Source of the DNA: DQWO01 sp964478545
GTDB taxonomy: Bacteria; Desulfobacterota; Anaeroferrophillalia; Anaeroferrophillales; Anaeroferrophillaceae
Direction: 5' to 3'
Assembly (NCBI GenBank): GCA_964478545.1
Contig: CAYZIS010000003.1
Span: 71,378 to 135,377, forward strand
Length of the DNA: 64,000 bases
Shown: in pieces, positions 17,625 through 25,613 of the stretch
Position numbering within the stretch: the stretch's first letter is position 1
Layout of the letters: each line of letters starts with the position of its first letter
Program-made: the position numbers and the translations under genes
The notes under the pieces: model-generated
Told to the model about the DNA's origin: nothing
Database searches by the model: none
What the model saw: only the letters and a program-made list of their open reading frames with translations

Positions 17625-17869
17625 CTGGAATTCTGATATAAGATCTTATATTTTGTCAACTGAAGTTCCTTCAGGCACTTTTTTGCGCTCGATTGCCTAT
17701 TTTTTCAACGGCTCATTACGCTGAAATTGCCAAACTCACTCTTTCAGGTCTCAGACAGGTCAATTTCTATGCTCCATTCGCCGGAAAAAACAACGTCATC
17801 TCACGATATCGCGCTGGAAGGAACTTAACTTGGACATCCTGCAAAAGTTTCCTTATATCGGAATTCCAG
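17625..17869. mobile_element. MITE-like element R1, copy 2 (complete, inverted relative to copy 1)
   Basis: This 245-bp non-coding element is a close relative of the one at 1736-1981 in the opposite orientation. Its ends are CTGGAATTCTGATATAAG and the inverted CCTTATATCGGAATTCCAG. ATAATCATA occurs immediately outside both ends (17616-17624 and 17870-17878), a perfect 9-bp target duplication. It lies between the divergent CYTH and CBS genes, the same kind of site as copy 1. Confidence 0.88.
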
Positions 17870-17995
17870 ATAATCATAGCTTCCACTTGACAGGGCAGGC
17901 AGGACAGAGGTAAGAATAAGATAAATGTGCTGCCACAGTCCTTTGCTCAAGCATCATACAAAAGCATTCAGATATAGCAAATAAGGAGCCCGCTC

Positions 17996-18445
17996 ATGAA
18001 AACGGCAAAAGAGATTATGACCACACCGGTAATCACGGTTACCCCTGAGCTTGATATCAAAAGTTTAGCAACTTTGCTTACCAAAAATCAAATCAGTGGT
18101 GCTCCGGTAGTCGATCAGGAGGGAAAACTGCTGGGAATTGTAACAGAAACTGATCTTTTATTTACCGAAAAACCTTTAAATATCCCTAGTTTTTTTATCA
18201 TTCTTGATACACTTGTTTATCTCGAAAACCCTTTCAAATTAGAGAAAGAATTGAAAGAACTTACCGCCCGTACTGTTGCTGATATTTATACTCATGATTG
18301 TTTGACGGCTACAGCTGATACGCCAGTTGGCAAGGTTGCCAACCTGATGGTTACAGAAAAAAAATATCTCTTGCCGGTTATTGACCAGCATAAAAAAGTA
18401 CTCGGTATTATCAGTCGTACCGATATGATGTCCCTGATCAGCTGA
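17996..18445 (+). CDS. CBS-domain pair protein
   Basis: The 149-residue protein consists of two CBS domains. The first is KEIMTTPVITVTPELDIKSLATLLTKNQISGAPVVD with GKLLGIVTETDLL. The second is VADIYTHDCLTATADTPVGKVANLM with LLPVIDQHKKVLGIISRTDM. Such stand-alone pairs bind AMP/ATP or related nucleotides and sense energy state; the target here is unknown. AAGGAG precedes the ATG. It is a different protein from the broken CBS gene at 11.3 kb. Confidence 0.92.
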   Translation: MKTAKEIMTTPVITVTPELDIKSLATLLTKNQISGAPVVDQEGKLLGIVTETDLLFTEKPLNIPSFFIILDTLVYLENPFKLEKELKELTARTVADIYTHDCLTATADTPVGKVANLMVTEKKYLLPVIDQHKKVLGIISRTDMMSLIS

Positions 18446-18544
18446 AATTTGTTTACCCTATAGAACTTCAGTAGGAATTACAGCTTACTATGAAACATAT
18501 TTTCCCAGCATGACTGGAGAAGAGAGCTTTATTACTCAGTCTTA

Positions 18545-19012
18545 TTGATTATTTTGCAAAAATTGTCTAAAGTAGAACATATTATCAGCAGATCTCCGGA
18601 TGAAACCATGAATTTCGGAGAAACATTGAGTCGTGGCTTGCTGCCAGGCTCTCATATTTTTGCTCTGTATGGAACATTAGGAGCGGGGAAAACGCTGCTT
18701 ACCAAAGGCATTGCCCGGGGCCTGCAGGTTTCTGACTGGTATTACGTCAACAGTCCGACCTTTACCCTGATAAATGAATATGAAGGTCGCTTGCCCTTGT
18801 ACCATTTTGATCTTTACCGGCTAAATAACCAAGATGATTTGCTGGAAATCGGTTTTGAAGACTATTTGCAAAAACCCGGAGTTGTGGTAATTGAATGGCC
18901 AGAAAAAGCTGGAGAAATGATACTGTTACTTGATTTTATCAGGATTGCTCTTGCTATTACCGGCGAAGAACAGCGCGAGATTATTAGCAGTATTAATAAA
19001 TTATCAGATTAA
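18545..19012 (+). CDS. tsaE: tRNA t6A biosynthesis ATPase TsaE
   Basis: TsaE is the ATPase that supports TsaB-TsaD in making t6A37 on tRNAs. Walker A is in ALYGTLGAGKTLLTKGIARGL (about residues 41-61), followed by VNSPTFTLINEYEG, LYHFDLYRL and VVVIEWPEKAGEML-like EWPE, all diagnostic. The chosen TTG start at 18545 keeps the usual N-terminal SPDETMNFGETLSRGL segment; the first ATG in frame (about 18608) would remove part of it. The ribosome site is weak. The partners tsaB and tsaD are not in the window. Confidence 0.93.
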   Translation: MIILQKLSKVEHIISRSPDETMNFGETLSRGLLPGSHIFALYGTLGAGKTLLTKGIARGLQVSDWYYVNSPTFTLINEYEGRLPLYHFDLYRLNNQDDLLEIGFEDYLQKPGVVVIEWPEKAGEMILLLDFIRIALAITGEEQREIISSINKLSD

Positions 19013-19027
19013 TAATACTAAAGTTAA

Positions 19028-19155
19028 GCTTTTAGCGTTTAGCTTAGAAAAATCAGGATATTACGTTAATGAGAAATAAGACCTAACGGGTGAAGGTTTT
19101 CAGTAGTAAACATCCTGTAATCATTAAACTAATAGCTAAAGGCTAATTGCTCGAT
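19028..19155. repeat. Dispersed repeat R2, copy 1
   Basis: This roughly 130-bp intergenic element between tsaE and lysC is the reverse complement of the sequence at 22991-23133. Shared blocks include TTAGCTATTAGTTTAATGAT, CTTCACCCGTT and TTATTTCTCATTAACG. The ends carry AGCTATTAGC-like inverted motifs (TTTTAGCGTTTAGC and AATAGCTAAAGGCTAATTGC). No ORF is present. The two copies bracket lysC-cimA-moaB-rimI. Confidence 0.75.
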
Positions 19156-19190
19156 TCAGGTAATACCAAACAAACTAAGAGTTTATTATT

Positions 19191-20435
19191 ATGGCACTGA
19201 TAGTACAAAAATATGGTGGAACGTCGGTGGGAAGCATTGAGCGGATTAAAAATGTTGCCCGCCGGATAATTGCCACCAAACGCCAAGGAAACCAGGTTAT
19301 TGCCGTTCTTTCGGCAATGGCTGGAGAAACCAATCGTCTGCTGAAACTGGCCGGGCAGCTGGAAGCTGATCCTGGGAAAATGAGTGAACGGGAAATGGAT
19401 GTCCTGGTTTCAACCGGAGAACAGGTTTCCATTGCCTTGATGTCTATGGCCATTGAGGCCATGGGGGAAAAAGCCTGTTCGTTTTTAGGCCACCAGGTAC
19501 AAATACTTACTGACAATGCCTACACTCAAGCCAGAATTGAACAGATTGATCCCGAACGGATTCATAAAGCTCTTTCAGAGGGGTGTATTGTTGTGATTGC
19601 CGGTTTTCAGGGAATTGATAAAGATGGAAATATCACTACTCTGGGTCGTGGTGGTTCTGATACCAGCGCCGTAGCGGTAGCCACTTCAATGAAGGCTGAT
19701 CTCTGCGAAATCTACACTGATGTTGACGGTATTTATACCACTGATCCGAATATTTGTCATCAGGCCCGCAAACTTGCCAAAATATCATATGATGAAATGC
19801 TGGAACTCGCCAGCCAAGGGGCCAAGGTATTACAAATCAGGTCGGTAGAATTTGCCAAAAAATATGAAATCCCCCTTCATGTGCGCTCTAGTTTTTCAGA
19901 TGATGAGGGAACGGTAGTCTGCCAGGAGGATAAATCAATGGAAAAAGCCGTTGTTTCAGGAGTTACAGCCAATAAAAATGAGGCAAAGATTACTATACAT
20001 GGGATTCCGGATCACCCGGGGATTGCCGCCACCATCTTTTCATCCATTGCGGATCGGGGAATTGTGGTGGATATGATCATCCAGAATATCTCTGAGGAAG
20101 GGTTGACCAACCTGACATTTACGGTTCCTAAAACTGAATATCAGCACTCTCTGTCCATCATCAACGATATTTGTCGGCAAATAGGGGGCAATAGCGTTCT
20201 TGGTGATGAGAAAATAGCCAAGGTTTCGATTGTTGGAATCGGTATGCGTACCCATGCAAACGTTGCCTCCCGGATGTTTTCCGCCCTGGCCCGGGAAAAT
20301 ATTAATATCATGATGATCAGTACCTCCGAGATAAAAGTTTCCTGCGTTATTGCGGAAAAATATACTGAATTGGCAGTCAGGATTCTCCATGATGAGTTTC
20401 AGTTGGATCAAGACCCCGGTAGTGAGGAATACTAG
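19191..20435 (+). CDS. lysC: Aspartate kinase
   Basis: Aspartokinase phosphorylates aspartate, the first step to lysine, threonine and methionine. The 414-residue protein starts VQKYGGTSVGSIERI, with KYGGTS the phosphate-binding motif. It continues with VSTGEQVSIALMSMA, TTLGRGGSDTSAVAVA and YTDVDGIYTTDPN. Two ACT domains at the C-terminus (about 265-340 and 345-405) provide feedback control. It is full length. cimA follows after 3 bp. Confidence 0.97.
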   Translation: MALIVQKYGGTSVGSIERIKNVARRIIATKRQGNQVIAVLSAMAGETNRLLKLAGQLEADPGKMSEREMDVLVSTGEQVSIALMSMAIEAMGEKACSFLGHQVQILTDNAYTQARIEQIDPERIHKALSEGCIVVIAGFQGIDKDGNITTLGRGGSDTSAVAVATSMKADLCEIYTDVDGIYTTDPNICHQARKLAKISYDEMLELASQGAKVLQIRSVEFAKKYEIPLHVRSSFSDDEGTVVCQEDKSMEKAVVSGVTANKNEAKITIHGIPDHPGIAATIFSSIADRGIVVDMIIQNISEEGLTNLTFTVPKTEYQHSLSIINDICRQIGGNSVLGDEKIAKVSIVGIGMRTHANVASRMFSALARENINIMMISTSEIKVSCVIAEKYTELAVRILHDEFQLDQDPGSEEY

Positions 20436-20438
20436 CAT

Positions 20439-22031
20439 ATGGCCATAATAAAAATATATGATACGACCCTGCGTGATGGTACTCAAGCGGAAGATATTTC
20501 CCTGATGGCCGTTGATAAAGTCCGTATAGCGCGAAAGCTGGATGAATTCGGCATTCACTATATTGAGGGAGGTTGGCCAGGATCCAACCCCAAAGATATG
20601 ACTTTTTTTAAACAGATTAAAAAAGTCTCCCTGAAAACAGCAAAGATTACCGCTTTTGGCAGTACACGTAGAATTGAAAACCAAGCCGGGAATGATCCAA
20701 ACCTGCAGGCAATTATTGCTTCTGGAGTAAAAGTAGCGACAATTTTTGGTAAATCATGGGATTTTCATGTTACCAATGCCCTGAATATCAGTCTTGTTGA
20801 CAATCTGACGGTTATTGAAGATTCGCTTTCCTACTTGAAAGCACAGATGGCTGAAGTCATTTATGATGCAGAGCATTTTTTTGATGGATTTAAACACAAT
20901 AGGGAATACGCCCTGGAAACATTGAGGGCGGCAATCCGTGGTGGGGCTGATTGCCTGGTCTTATGTGACACCAATGGTGGTACCTTGCCTTTTGAACTGA
21001 CTGACATTATCAAGCAGACGAAAAAAGAGCTGAAATCTCTTAAACAGCACTTGGGAATTCATGTACATAATGATTCCGGGGTAGCGGTAGCCAATTCATT
21101 AATGGCCGTAACTTGTGGTGTCACTCATATCCAGGGAACGATAAACGGCTTCGGTGAGCGCTGTGGAAATGCCGATCTGATTTCTATTATCCCCAGTTTA
21201 CAGCTGAAGATGGGTCATAAAATACTGAAAAAGGAAAATCTACAAAAGCTTGCTTCTTTGTCGCGCTATGTGGACGAAATTGCCAATAAGCGTCATAACA
21301 ATAAACAGCCTTTTGTCGGTATGAGTGCCTTCGCCCATAAAGGTGGCATTCATGTCAGTGCGGTACAGAAAGACCCCCTGACCTATGAACATATTTCACC
21401 TGATTGGGTTGGAAACCGGCGGCGGGTGCTGGTTTCGGATCTATCGGGCCGCAGCAATATTTTATATAAAGCCCAGGAATATAATCTGGATGTGGGTGAC
21501 GATGAACAGACCCGCAAAATTCTTGAACGGATTAAAGACCTGGAAAACCGGGGGTTCCAGTTTGAAGGAGCTGAAGCATCTTTTGAATTGCTGGTAAAAA
21601 AGACCATGGGTACCTATAAACCTTTTTTCAATCTGCTGGGTTTTCGGGTAATCATTGAGAAATTTCGCCGAACCCGGGTTCCGCTTTCCGAAGCGACGGT
21701 CATGCTGCGGGTCAACAAACATGTTGAGCATACGGCCGCAATCGGTGACGGTCCAGTTGAAGCCCTGGATAAAGCCCTGCGCAATGCCCTGGAAAAATTC
21801 TATCCCGTTTTAAAAGAAATCAAGTTAACCGACTACAAGGTCAGAATACTTTCTTCTGACAAAGGTACGAAAGCCGTTACCAGGGTACTCATTGAAACCA
21901 CTGATGCTGCTGGAAACAAGTGGGGGACGGTTGGCGTATCCACTAATATCATTGAAGCCAGCTGGCAGGCTTTAGTTGATAGTATCGAATATAAACTGAT
22001 CCAGAGTATGGACAATGAACATGATGTATGA
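20439..22031 (+). CDS. cimA: (R)-Citramalate synthase, CimA type
   Basis: This 530-residue enzyme condenses pyruvate and acetyl-CoA to citramalate, opening a threonine-independent route to isoleucine. The HMGL-like domain begins IYDTTLRDGTQAEDISLMAVDK and includes GGWPGSNPKD, CDTNGGTLPFE, HVHNDSGVAVANSL and NGFGERCGNADL. The metal histidines lie in the last two. A C-terminal LeuA-dimer domain (about 395-520) binds the feedback amino acid. The GGWPGSNP signature separates this type from isopropylmalate synthase. It is coupled to lysC and overlaps moaB by 17 bases. Confidence 0.94.
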   Translation: MAIIKIYDTTLRDGTQAEDISLMAVDKVRIARKLDEFGIHYIEGGWPGSNPKDMTFFKQIKKVSLKTAKITAFGSTRRIENQAGNDPNLQAIIASGVKVATIFGKSWDFHVTNALNISLVDNLTVIEDSLSYLKAQMAEVIYDAEHFFDGFKHNREYALETLRAAIRGGADCLVLCDTNGGTLPFELTDIIKQTKKELKSLKQHLGIHVHNDSGVAVANSLMAVTCGVTHIQGTINGFGERCGNADLISIIPSLQLKMGHKILKKENLQKLASLSRYVDEIANKRHNNKQPFVGMSAFAHKGGIHVSAVQKDPLTYEHISPDWVGNRRRVLVSDLSGRSNILYKAQEYNLDVGDDEQTRKILERIKDLENRGFQFEGAEASFELLVKKTMGTYKPFFNLLGFRVIIEKFRRTRVPLSEATVMLRVNKHVEHTAAIGDGPVEALDKALRNALEKFYPVLKEIKLTDYKVRILSSDKGTKAVTRVLIETTDAAGNKWGTVGVSTNIIEASWQALVDSIEYKLIQSMDNEHDV

Positions 22032-22515
22032 AGTCGCCATTCTGACGGTCAGTGACCGGGGTTCCGCCGGCCTAAGAGAGGATTTGAGCGGCCCGGCCAT
22101 CCGTGATTTCCTCAACTCCGCAAAAGTCAATTTTAAGCTTAGATCCCAGAAAATTGTCCCCGATGAACAGAAAAAGATTATTCAAGTGCTTCGTTTATGG
22201 TCTGATGATCATATTCCCCTGATTCTCACCACTGGCGGCACCGGATTTTCACCCCGCGATATAACCCCAGAAGCCACCCTTGCAGTTATTGAACGTCAAG
22301 CCCCCGGGTTTGCTGAAGCCATGCGGAGTGAAAGCCAAAAAATTACCCCCCATGCAATGATTTCTCGGGCGGTATCCGGCATTCGAAAACAAAGCCTGAT
22401 TATTAACCTGCCTGGGAGCGTAAAAGGAGTTCAGGAATGCCTGGCGGTAATTTTGCCGGCTCTTCCCCATGCCCTGGATAAACTGATGGGAGACCAATCA
22501 GATTGTGGCCGCTGA
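22015..22515 (+). CDS. moaB: Molybdopterin adenylyltransferase-type protein (MoaB/Mog)
   Basis: The 166-residue protein activates molybdopterin by adenylylation before molybdenum insertion. It shows VAILTVSDRGSAGLREDLSGPAI, ILTTGGTGFSPRDITPEAT (the MPT-binding loop) and NLPGSVKGVQECL. Possible ATG starts are at 22015, 22021 and 22024; all overlap the end of cimA. The downstream rimI-like gene overlaps by 11 bases. Molybdenum cofactor use fits the remnants of molybdenum hydroxylases at 40-45 kb, but no other cofactor genes are here. Confidence 0.93.
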   Translation: MNMMYEVAILTVSDRGSAGLREDLSGPAIRDFLNSAKVNFKLRSQKIVPDEQKKIIQVLRLWSDDHIPLILTTGGTGFSPRDITPEATLAVIERQAPGFAEAMRSESQKITPHAMISRAVSGIRKQSLIINLPGSVKGVQECLAVILPALPHALDKLMGDQSDCGR

Positions 22516-22990
22516 GGATGAATCTTTTCAACTGGAGTTACGACCGGCAGCCGTTGTTGACCTGGAGGAAATAATTGCCCTCGACCGGCAGTCTTTTCCC
22601 ATGGCCTGGAGCCGGAAGATGTTTCTTGATGAACTGTCCGGTGACGATAAACGCCTTTATGGTGTATTCCCGTCAAACCTGGATATGTCACCATTGCTGT
22701 TGGGTTTTATCTGTTTTCACCATTGTCTTGATGAGGGTAGCCTGCTTAGGCTTGCGGTGCATCCTGATAAAAAGAGAAAAGGGATTGCCTCCTTTCTTAT
22801 CCGGGAAATGATGGTTTTGCTCAAGGATAAGAAAGTTAAGGAAATATTTCTTGAAGTTGGAGCTGCAAATCATGCCGCTCAAAGGTTATACCGTTCTTTT
22901 GACTTTCAGCTTATTGGCAGACGTCCTGAATATTATTCCGGCAATCGTGAAGATGCCCTGATAATGAAAGCAATGTTATCCCTAAATTAA
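22505..22990 (+). CDS. rimI: RimI-like ribosomal-protein-alanine N-acetyltransferase
   Basis: This 161-residue GNAT protein has LRPAAVVDLEEIIALDRQSFPMAWSRKMFLDEL, the RimI-type start. LRLAVHPDKKRKGIASFLIREM is the acetyl-CoA loop, and FLEVGAANHAAQRLYRSFDFQLIGRRPEYYSGNREDALIM carries motif B and the typical RimI tail (YY near RREYY). Homologues acetylate the N-terminus of ribosomal protein S18, and in many genomes they sit with tsaB/tsaD. The GTG start at 22505 overlaps moaB. Confidence 0.86.
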   Translation: MAAEDESFQLELRPAAVVDLEEIIALDRQSFPMAWSRKMFLDELSGDDKRLYGVFPSNLDMSPLLLGFICFHHCLDEGSLLRLAVHPDKKRKGIASFLIREMMVLLKDKKVKEIFLEVGAANHAAQRLYRSFDFQLIGRRPEYYSGNREDALIMKAMLSLN

Positions 22991-23133
22991 GCTATTAATT
23001 TTTAGCAGTTAGCTATTAGTTTAATGATTACATGATGTTGACATTGCACACTTTCACCCGTTGGGCGTTATTTCTCATTAACGAAATGCCTTGGTTTTTC
23101 AAAGCTAAATGCTAATAGCTGACCGCTAATCGC
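22991..23133. repeat. Dispersed repeat R2, copy 2 (inverted relative to copy 1)
   Basis: This roughly 140-bp element lies between rimI and pyrK and matches the reverse complement of 19028-19155. Shared features are TTAGCTATTAGTTTAATGAT, CTTTCACCCGTT and TTATTTCTCATTAACG, with ends made of AGCTATTAGC-type motifs (TTTTTAGCAGTTAGC and GCTAATAGCTGACCGC). It is non-coding. A faint, decayed relative may lie at about 23997-24100. Confidence 0.75.
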
Positions 23134-23150
23134 TCAAGTTAGGTTATAAT

Positions 23151-23966
23151 ATGTTTCTTTTCCACAGCACGGTACTTTGCCTGACAGAGATCACTCCTGA
23201 TACGTTCAGGATCCTACTTTCCAGTCCGGAAAACTTTACCCGGCAGTTTATCCCCGGACAATTTGTTATGGTAAGTGTTGCCGGGCCATCCCATCTTGAT
23301 CCTTTATTGAAACGACCTTTCAGTATCAGTCGGCTCAGGCCTGATGGTTTTGAACTGCTGATAAAAGTTGTTGGCCGGGGAACCAAAATTCTTCAGCATA
23401 TGGCCATCGGCACATTATTGTCACTTCATGGGCCACTAGGGAATGGATATCCTGTTAAAATCATGGAGAAAGACAGGAAAATCATGCTGGTTGCCGGTGG
23501 GATTGGCATCGCCTCAATAATCAGTTTGCTGGACTACTGCCTTGACTCTGCATATCCACTGAAAAATATCAACCTGATACTGGGGGCCAGGACTGCCTGT
23601 GAATTGATCTCTATTGATGAATTCCTGGAACTGGCTGAAAAAGGATTAACTCTGTCTATAGCCACAGATGATGGAAGCAGGGGACACCGGGGCATGGTAA
23701 CCGACCTGGTTTCCCGGCAATTACAAAATACTAAGGATAACCCGATTATCTTTTCATGTGGACCATTGCCCATGCTGACTGCCCTCGGGAAGCTGGCCAT
23801 GGAGGTATCCTGTTCCTGCTACCTCAGTTTGGAAAGCCGCATGGCTTGCGGTTTTGGCGTCTGCCTTGGATGTGTAACCAGGAAAAAAACGAAAGATGAC
23901 AGGCATCCATGGGTTAAAGTTTGCCATGATGGACCTATTTTTGATGCTGCAACCTTGATGTTGTAG
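23151..23966 (+). CDS. pyrK: Dihydroorotate dehydrogenase B, electron-transfer subunit
   Basis: PyrK passes electrons from the PyrD flavin to NAD through FAD and a [2Fe-2S] cluster. The 271-residue protein has the FAD-binding segment PLLKRPFSISRL (RPFSI), a nucleotide domain with VAGGIGIASIISLL, and FSCGPLPML. Its C-terminal cysteines CGFGVCLGC followed by a fourth cysteine in VKVCHDGPIF bind the cluster. It is full length. The partner pyrD lies 315 bp downstream rather than directly adjacent; a long inverted repeat occupies the gap. Confidence 0.95.
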   Translation: MFLFHSTVLCLTEITPDTFRILLSSPENFTRQFIPGQFVMVSVAGPSHLDPLLKRPFSISRLRPDGFELLIKVVGRGTKILQHMAIGTLLSLHGPLGNGYPVKIMEKDRKIMLVAGGIGIASIISLLDYCLDSAYPLKNINLILGARTACELISIDEFLELAEKGLTLSIATDDGSRGHRGMVTDLVSRQLQNTKDNPIIFSCGPLPMLTALGKLAMEVSCSCYLSLESRMACGFGVCLGCVTRKKTKDDRHPWVKVCHDGPIFDAATLML

Positions 23967-24122
23967 TTTCCATCTGGAAACCAATGTTTCCGAATGGGCA
24001 ATCAGCTCTCAGCTTTCTGCAGTCAGCTTAACCATTTATTTTTCTAATGTTTTACTGACAGTTGATTGCCGAGATGTAAGCTTTCAATAGCTAATTTTCA
24101 AACTGTTTCGATTGAGGTCAGT

Positions 24123-24187
24123 GCTTGATTACCGGCGGCAAGAAATCACCTTGAAATATCGGAATCCAGACCCGCCGGTTGTCAAGC
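24123..24187. repeat. Long inverted repeat in the pyrK-pyrD gap
   Basis: The 315-bp space between pyrK and pyrD holds no recognisable gene. It contains GCTTGATTACCGGCGG and, after a 33-base loop, CCGCCGGTTGTCAAGC, a 16-bp stem with two mismatches. There is no U-run after it, so a classical terminator is unlikely. It may be an attenuator-like mRNA structure or the relic of a repeat. Confidence 0.5.
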
Positions 24188-24281
24188 TTTGACCCCGTTG
24201 AAGAGGGCAAAGCAAAGTTCGATACTTTTCATGGCAAATTAACTGCCAAAACAGCTGTCTGAATAGTTGCAAAAAAATACT

Positions 24282-25208
24282 ATGGCCGATCTTTCTGTAT
24301 CTCTTGCGTCTGAATTATGTTTGAAAAACCCAGTCATGACCGCTTCCGGAACCTTTGGCTATGGTCGTGAATATGAACCATATCTTGAATTGGGCAAACT
24401 TGGAGCAGTCGTCACCAAGGGCCTTTCCTTGTTGCCTAAGCCCGGGAATGAACCTCCCAGAATCGTGGAAACTCCCTGCGGCATGCTGAATGCTATTGGT
24501 TTGGAAAATATTGGGGTTGAGGCATTTTTGAATGATGAATTACCTGTTCTGAAGGCTGCTCAGGCAACTGTGGTGGTGAATTTTTTCGGAGAAACCATTG
24601 ATGAGTATGAAGAACTGGCTGGAATTCTGGATCAGGAAATAGGAATTGACGCCCTAGAAATCAATATTTCATGTCCCAATGTGAAAGCTGGCGGCCTGCA
24701 ATTTGGTACGGATCCACGGATGGCAGCTAACCTGGTTGCCGCTGTCCGTCGCCGGACAAGCTTGCCGCTGATTACCAAATTATCCCCAAATGTTACTGAT
24801 ATTGTCAGTATTGCCATGGCAGTGGAAGCGGCTGGTACCGACTGCGTTTCTCTTGTTAATACGTTGACTGGGATGGCGGTTGATCTTCAGAGCAGCAGGC
24901 CTGTTTTAACTAATATCACCGGTGGACTTTCAGGTCCGGCAATTAAGCCAATAGCTTTGCGGATGGTATATCAGGTCGCCAGAAACGTAAATATTCCGGT
25001 GATTGGTATCGGGGGAATTTCATCAGCGAACGATGCCCTGGAATTTCTTCTGGTGGGGGCAACTGCCATTCAGGTGGGAACCTGCAATTTTATAAATCCT
25101 GCCATTACTGCTGAAATTGTTGATGATATCGAAACTTTTCTACATAACCGCTCAATCAGTCATGTCAACGATTTTATCGGCTCGCTGAAACTTTCTTCAT
25201 CAAATTGA
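24282..25208 (+). CDS. pyrD: Dihydroorotate dehydrogenase B, catalytic subunit
   Basis: PyrD (class 1B) oxidises dihydroorotate to orotate in pyrimidine synthesis with FMN. The protein shows LKNPVMTASGTFGYG, TKGLSLLPKPGNEPPRIVETPCGMLNAIGLEN, INISCPNVKAGG with the catalytic cysteine, LSPNVTDI, NTLTGMAVD and IGIGGISSANDALEFLLVGATAIQVGT. The ATG at 24282 gives 308 residues, the usual length; a TTG at 24267 would add five. No strong ribosome site is visible. The end overlaps the convergent PilZ gene by 9 bases. Confidence 0.95.
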   Translation: MADLSVSLASELCLKNPVMTASGTFGYGREYEPYLELGKLGAVVTKGLSLLPKPGNEPPRIVETPCGMLNAIGLENIGVEAFLNDELPVLKAAQATVVVNFFGETIDEYEELAGILDQEIGIDALEINISCPNVKAGGLQFGTDPRMAANLVAAVRRRTSLPLITKLSPNVTDIVSIAMAVEAAGTDCVSLVNTLTGMAVDLQSSRPVLTNITGGLSGPAIKPIALRMVYQVARNVNIPVIGIGGISSANDALEFLLVGATAIQVGTCNFINPAITAEIVDDIETFLHNRSISHVNDFIGSLKLSSSN

Positions 25209-25598
25209 GGCTGGCATGGATTTTCTGCGCTTCAAAGTACGACGATTAATATATGACAAGATAGCAGAACGGCGGGATTCCTTGATAAATTTAAATTCTA
25301 CGGCAATCAGATAATGTGGCAGATGATTCTCCTGCTTTAATTCCTGTTCTTTACTCCTGATGACCCGGGCGAGAAAATCCCCTTGTAAATCAGTTCCTTT
25401 TCCTGTCTCAAACCTGATAATAATCAATGTTCCATGACGAAGTAAAGGGCAGGGGGTTGTAAACAACATGCCACCGCCGCCCAGATTAACTGCTTTTCCA
25501 AGATAAGGACCTAATAACTGGTTTTTCTTATTGATAGTGCTAAATTCCATCGAAAGAATGAGGGGAAATCGGAGGAATCCGCGACGGTTATCATCCAT
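25200..25598 (-). CDS. PilZ-domain protein, putative c-di-GMP receptor
   Basis: The 132-residue protein starts at MDDNRRGFLRFPL (25598). RRGFLRF holds the RxxxR element of PilZ domains, and VNLGGGGMLF corresponds to the (D/N)xSxxG motif, with glycine replacing serine, so c-di-GMP affinity is uncertain. The remaining strands (TLIIIRFET, LARVIRSKEQ, HYLIAVEFKFI) complete the barrel. It lies 16 bp downstream of lapB on the same strand, so it may belong to the HIT-lapA-lapB transcript. Confidence 0.82.
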   Translation of the reverse strand: MDDNRRGFLRFPLILSMEFSTINKKNQLLGPYLGKAVNLGGGGMLFTTPCPLLRHGTLIIIRFETGKGTDLQGDFLARVIRSKEQELKQENHLPHYLIAVEFKFIKESRRSAILSYINRRTLKRRKSMPASI

Positions 25599-25613
25599 AA
25601 TCAAATTTGCCTT

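Noticed and set aside
24149..24170. Possible fourth R1 end (CCTTGAAATATCGGAATCCAG-like)
   Set aside because: Only a loose match to the R1 end, with mismatches and no second end or target duplication.
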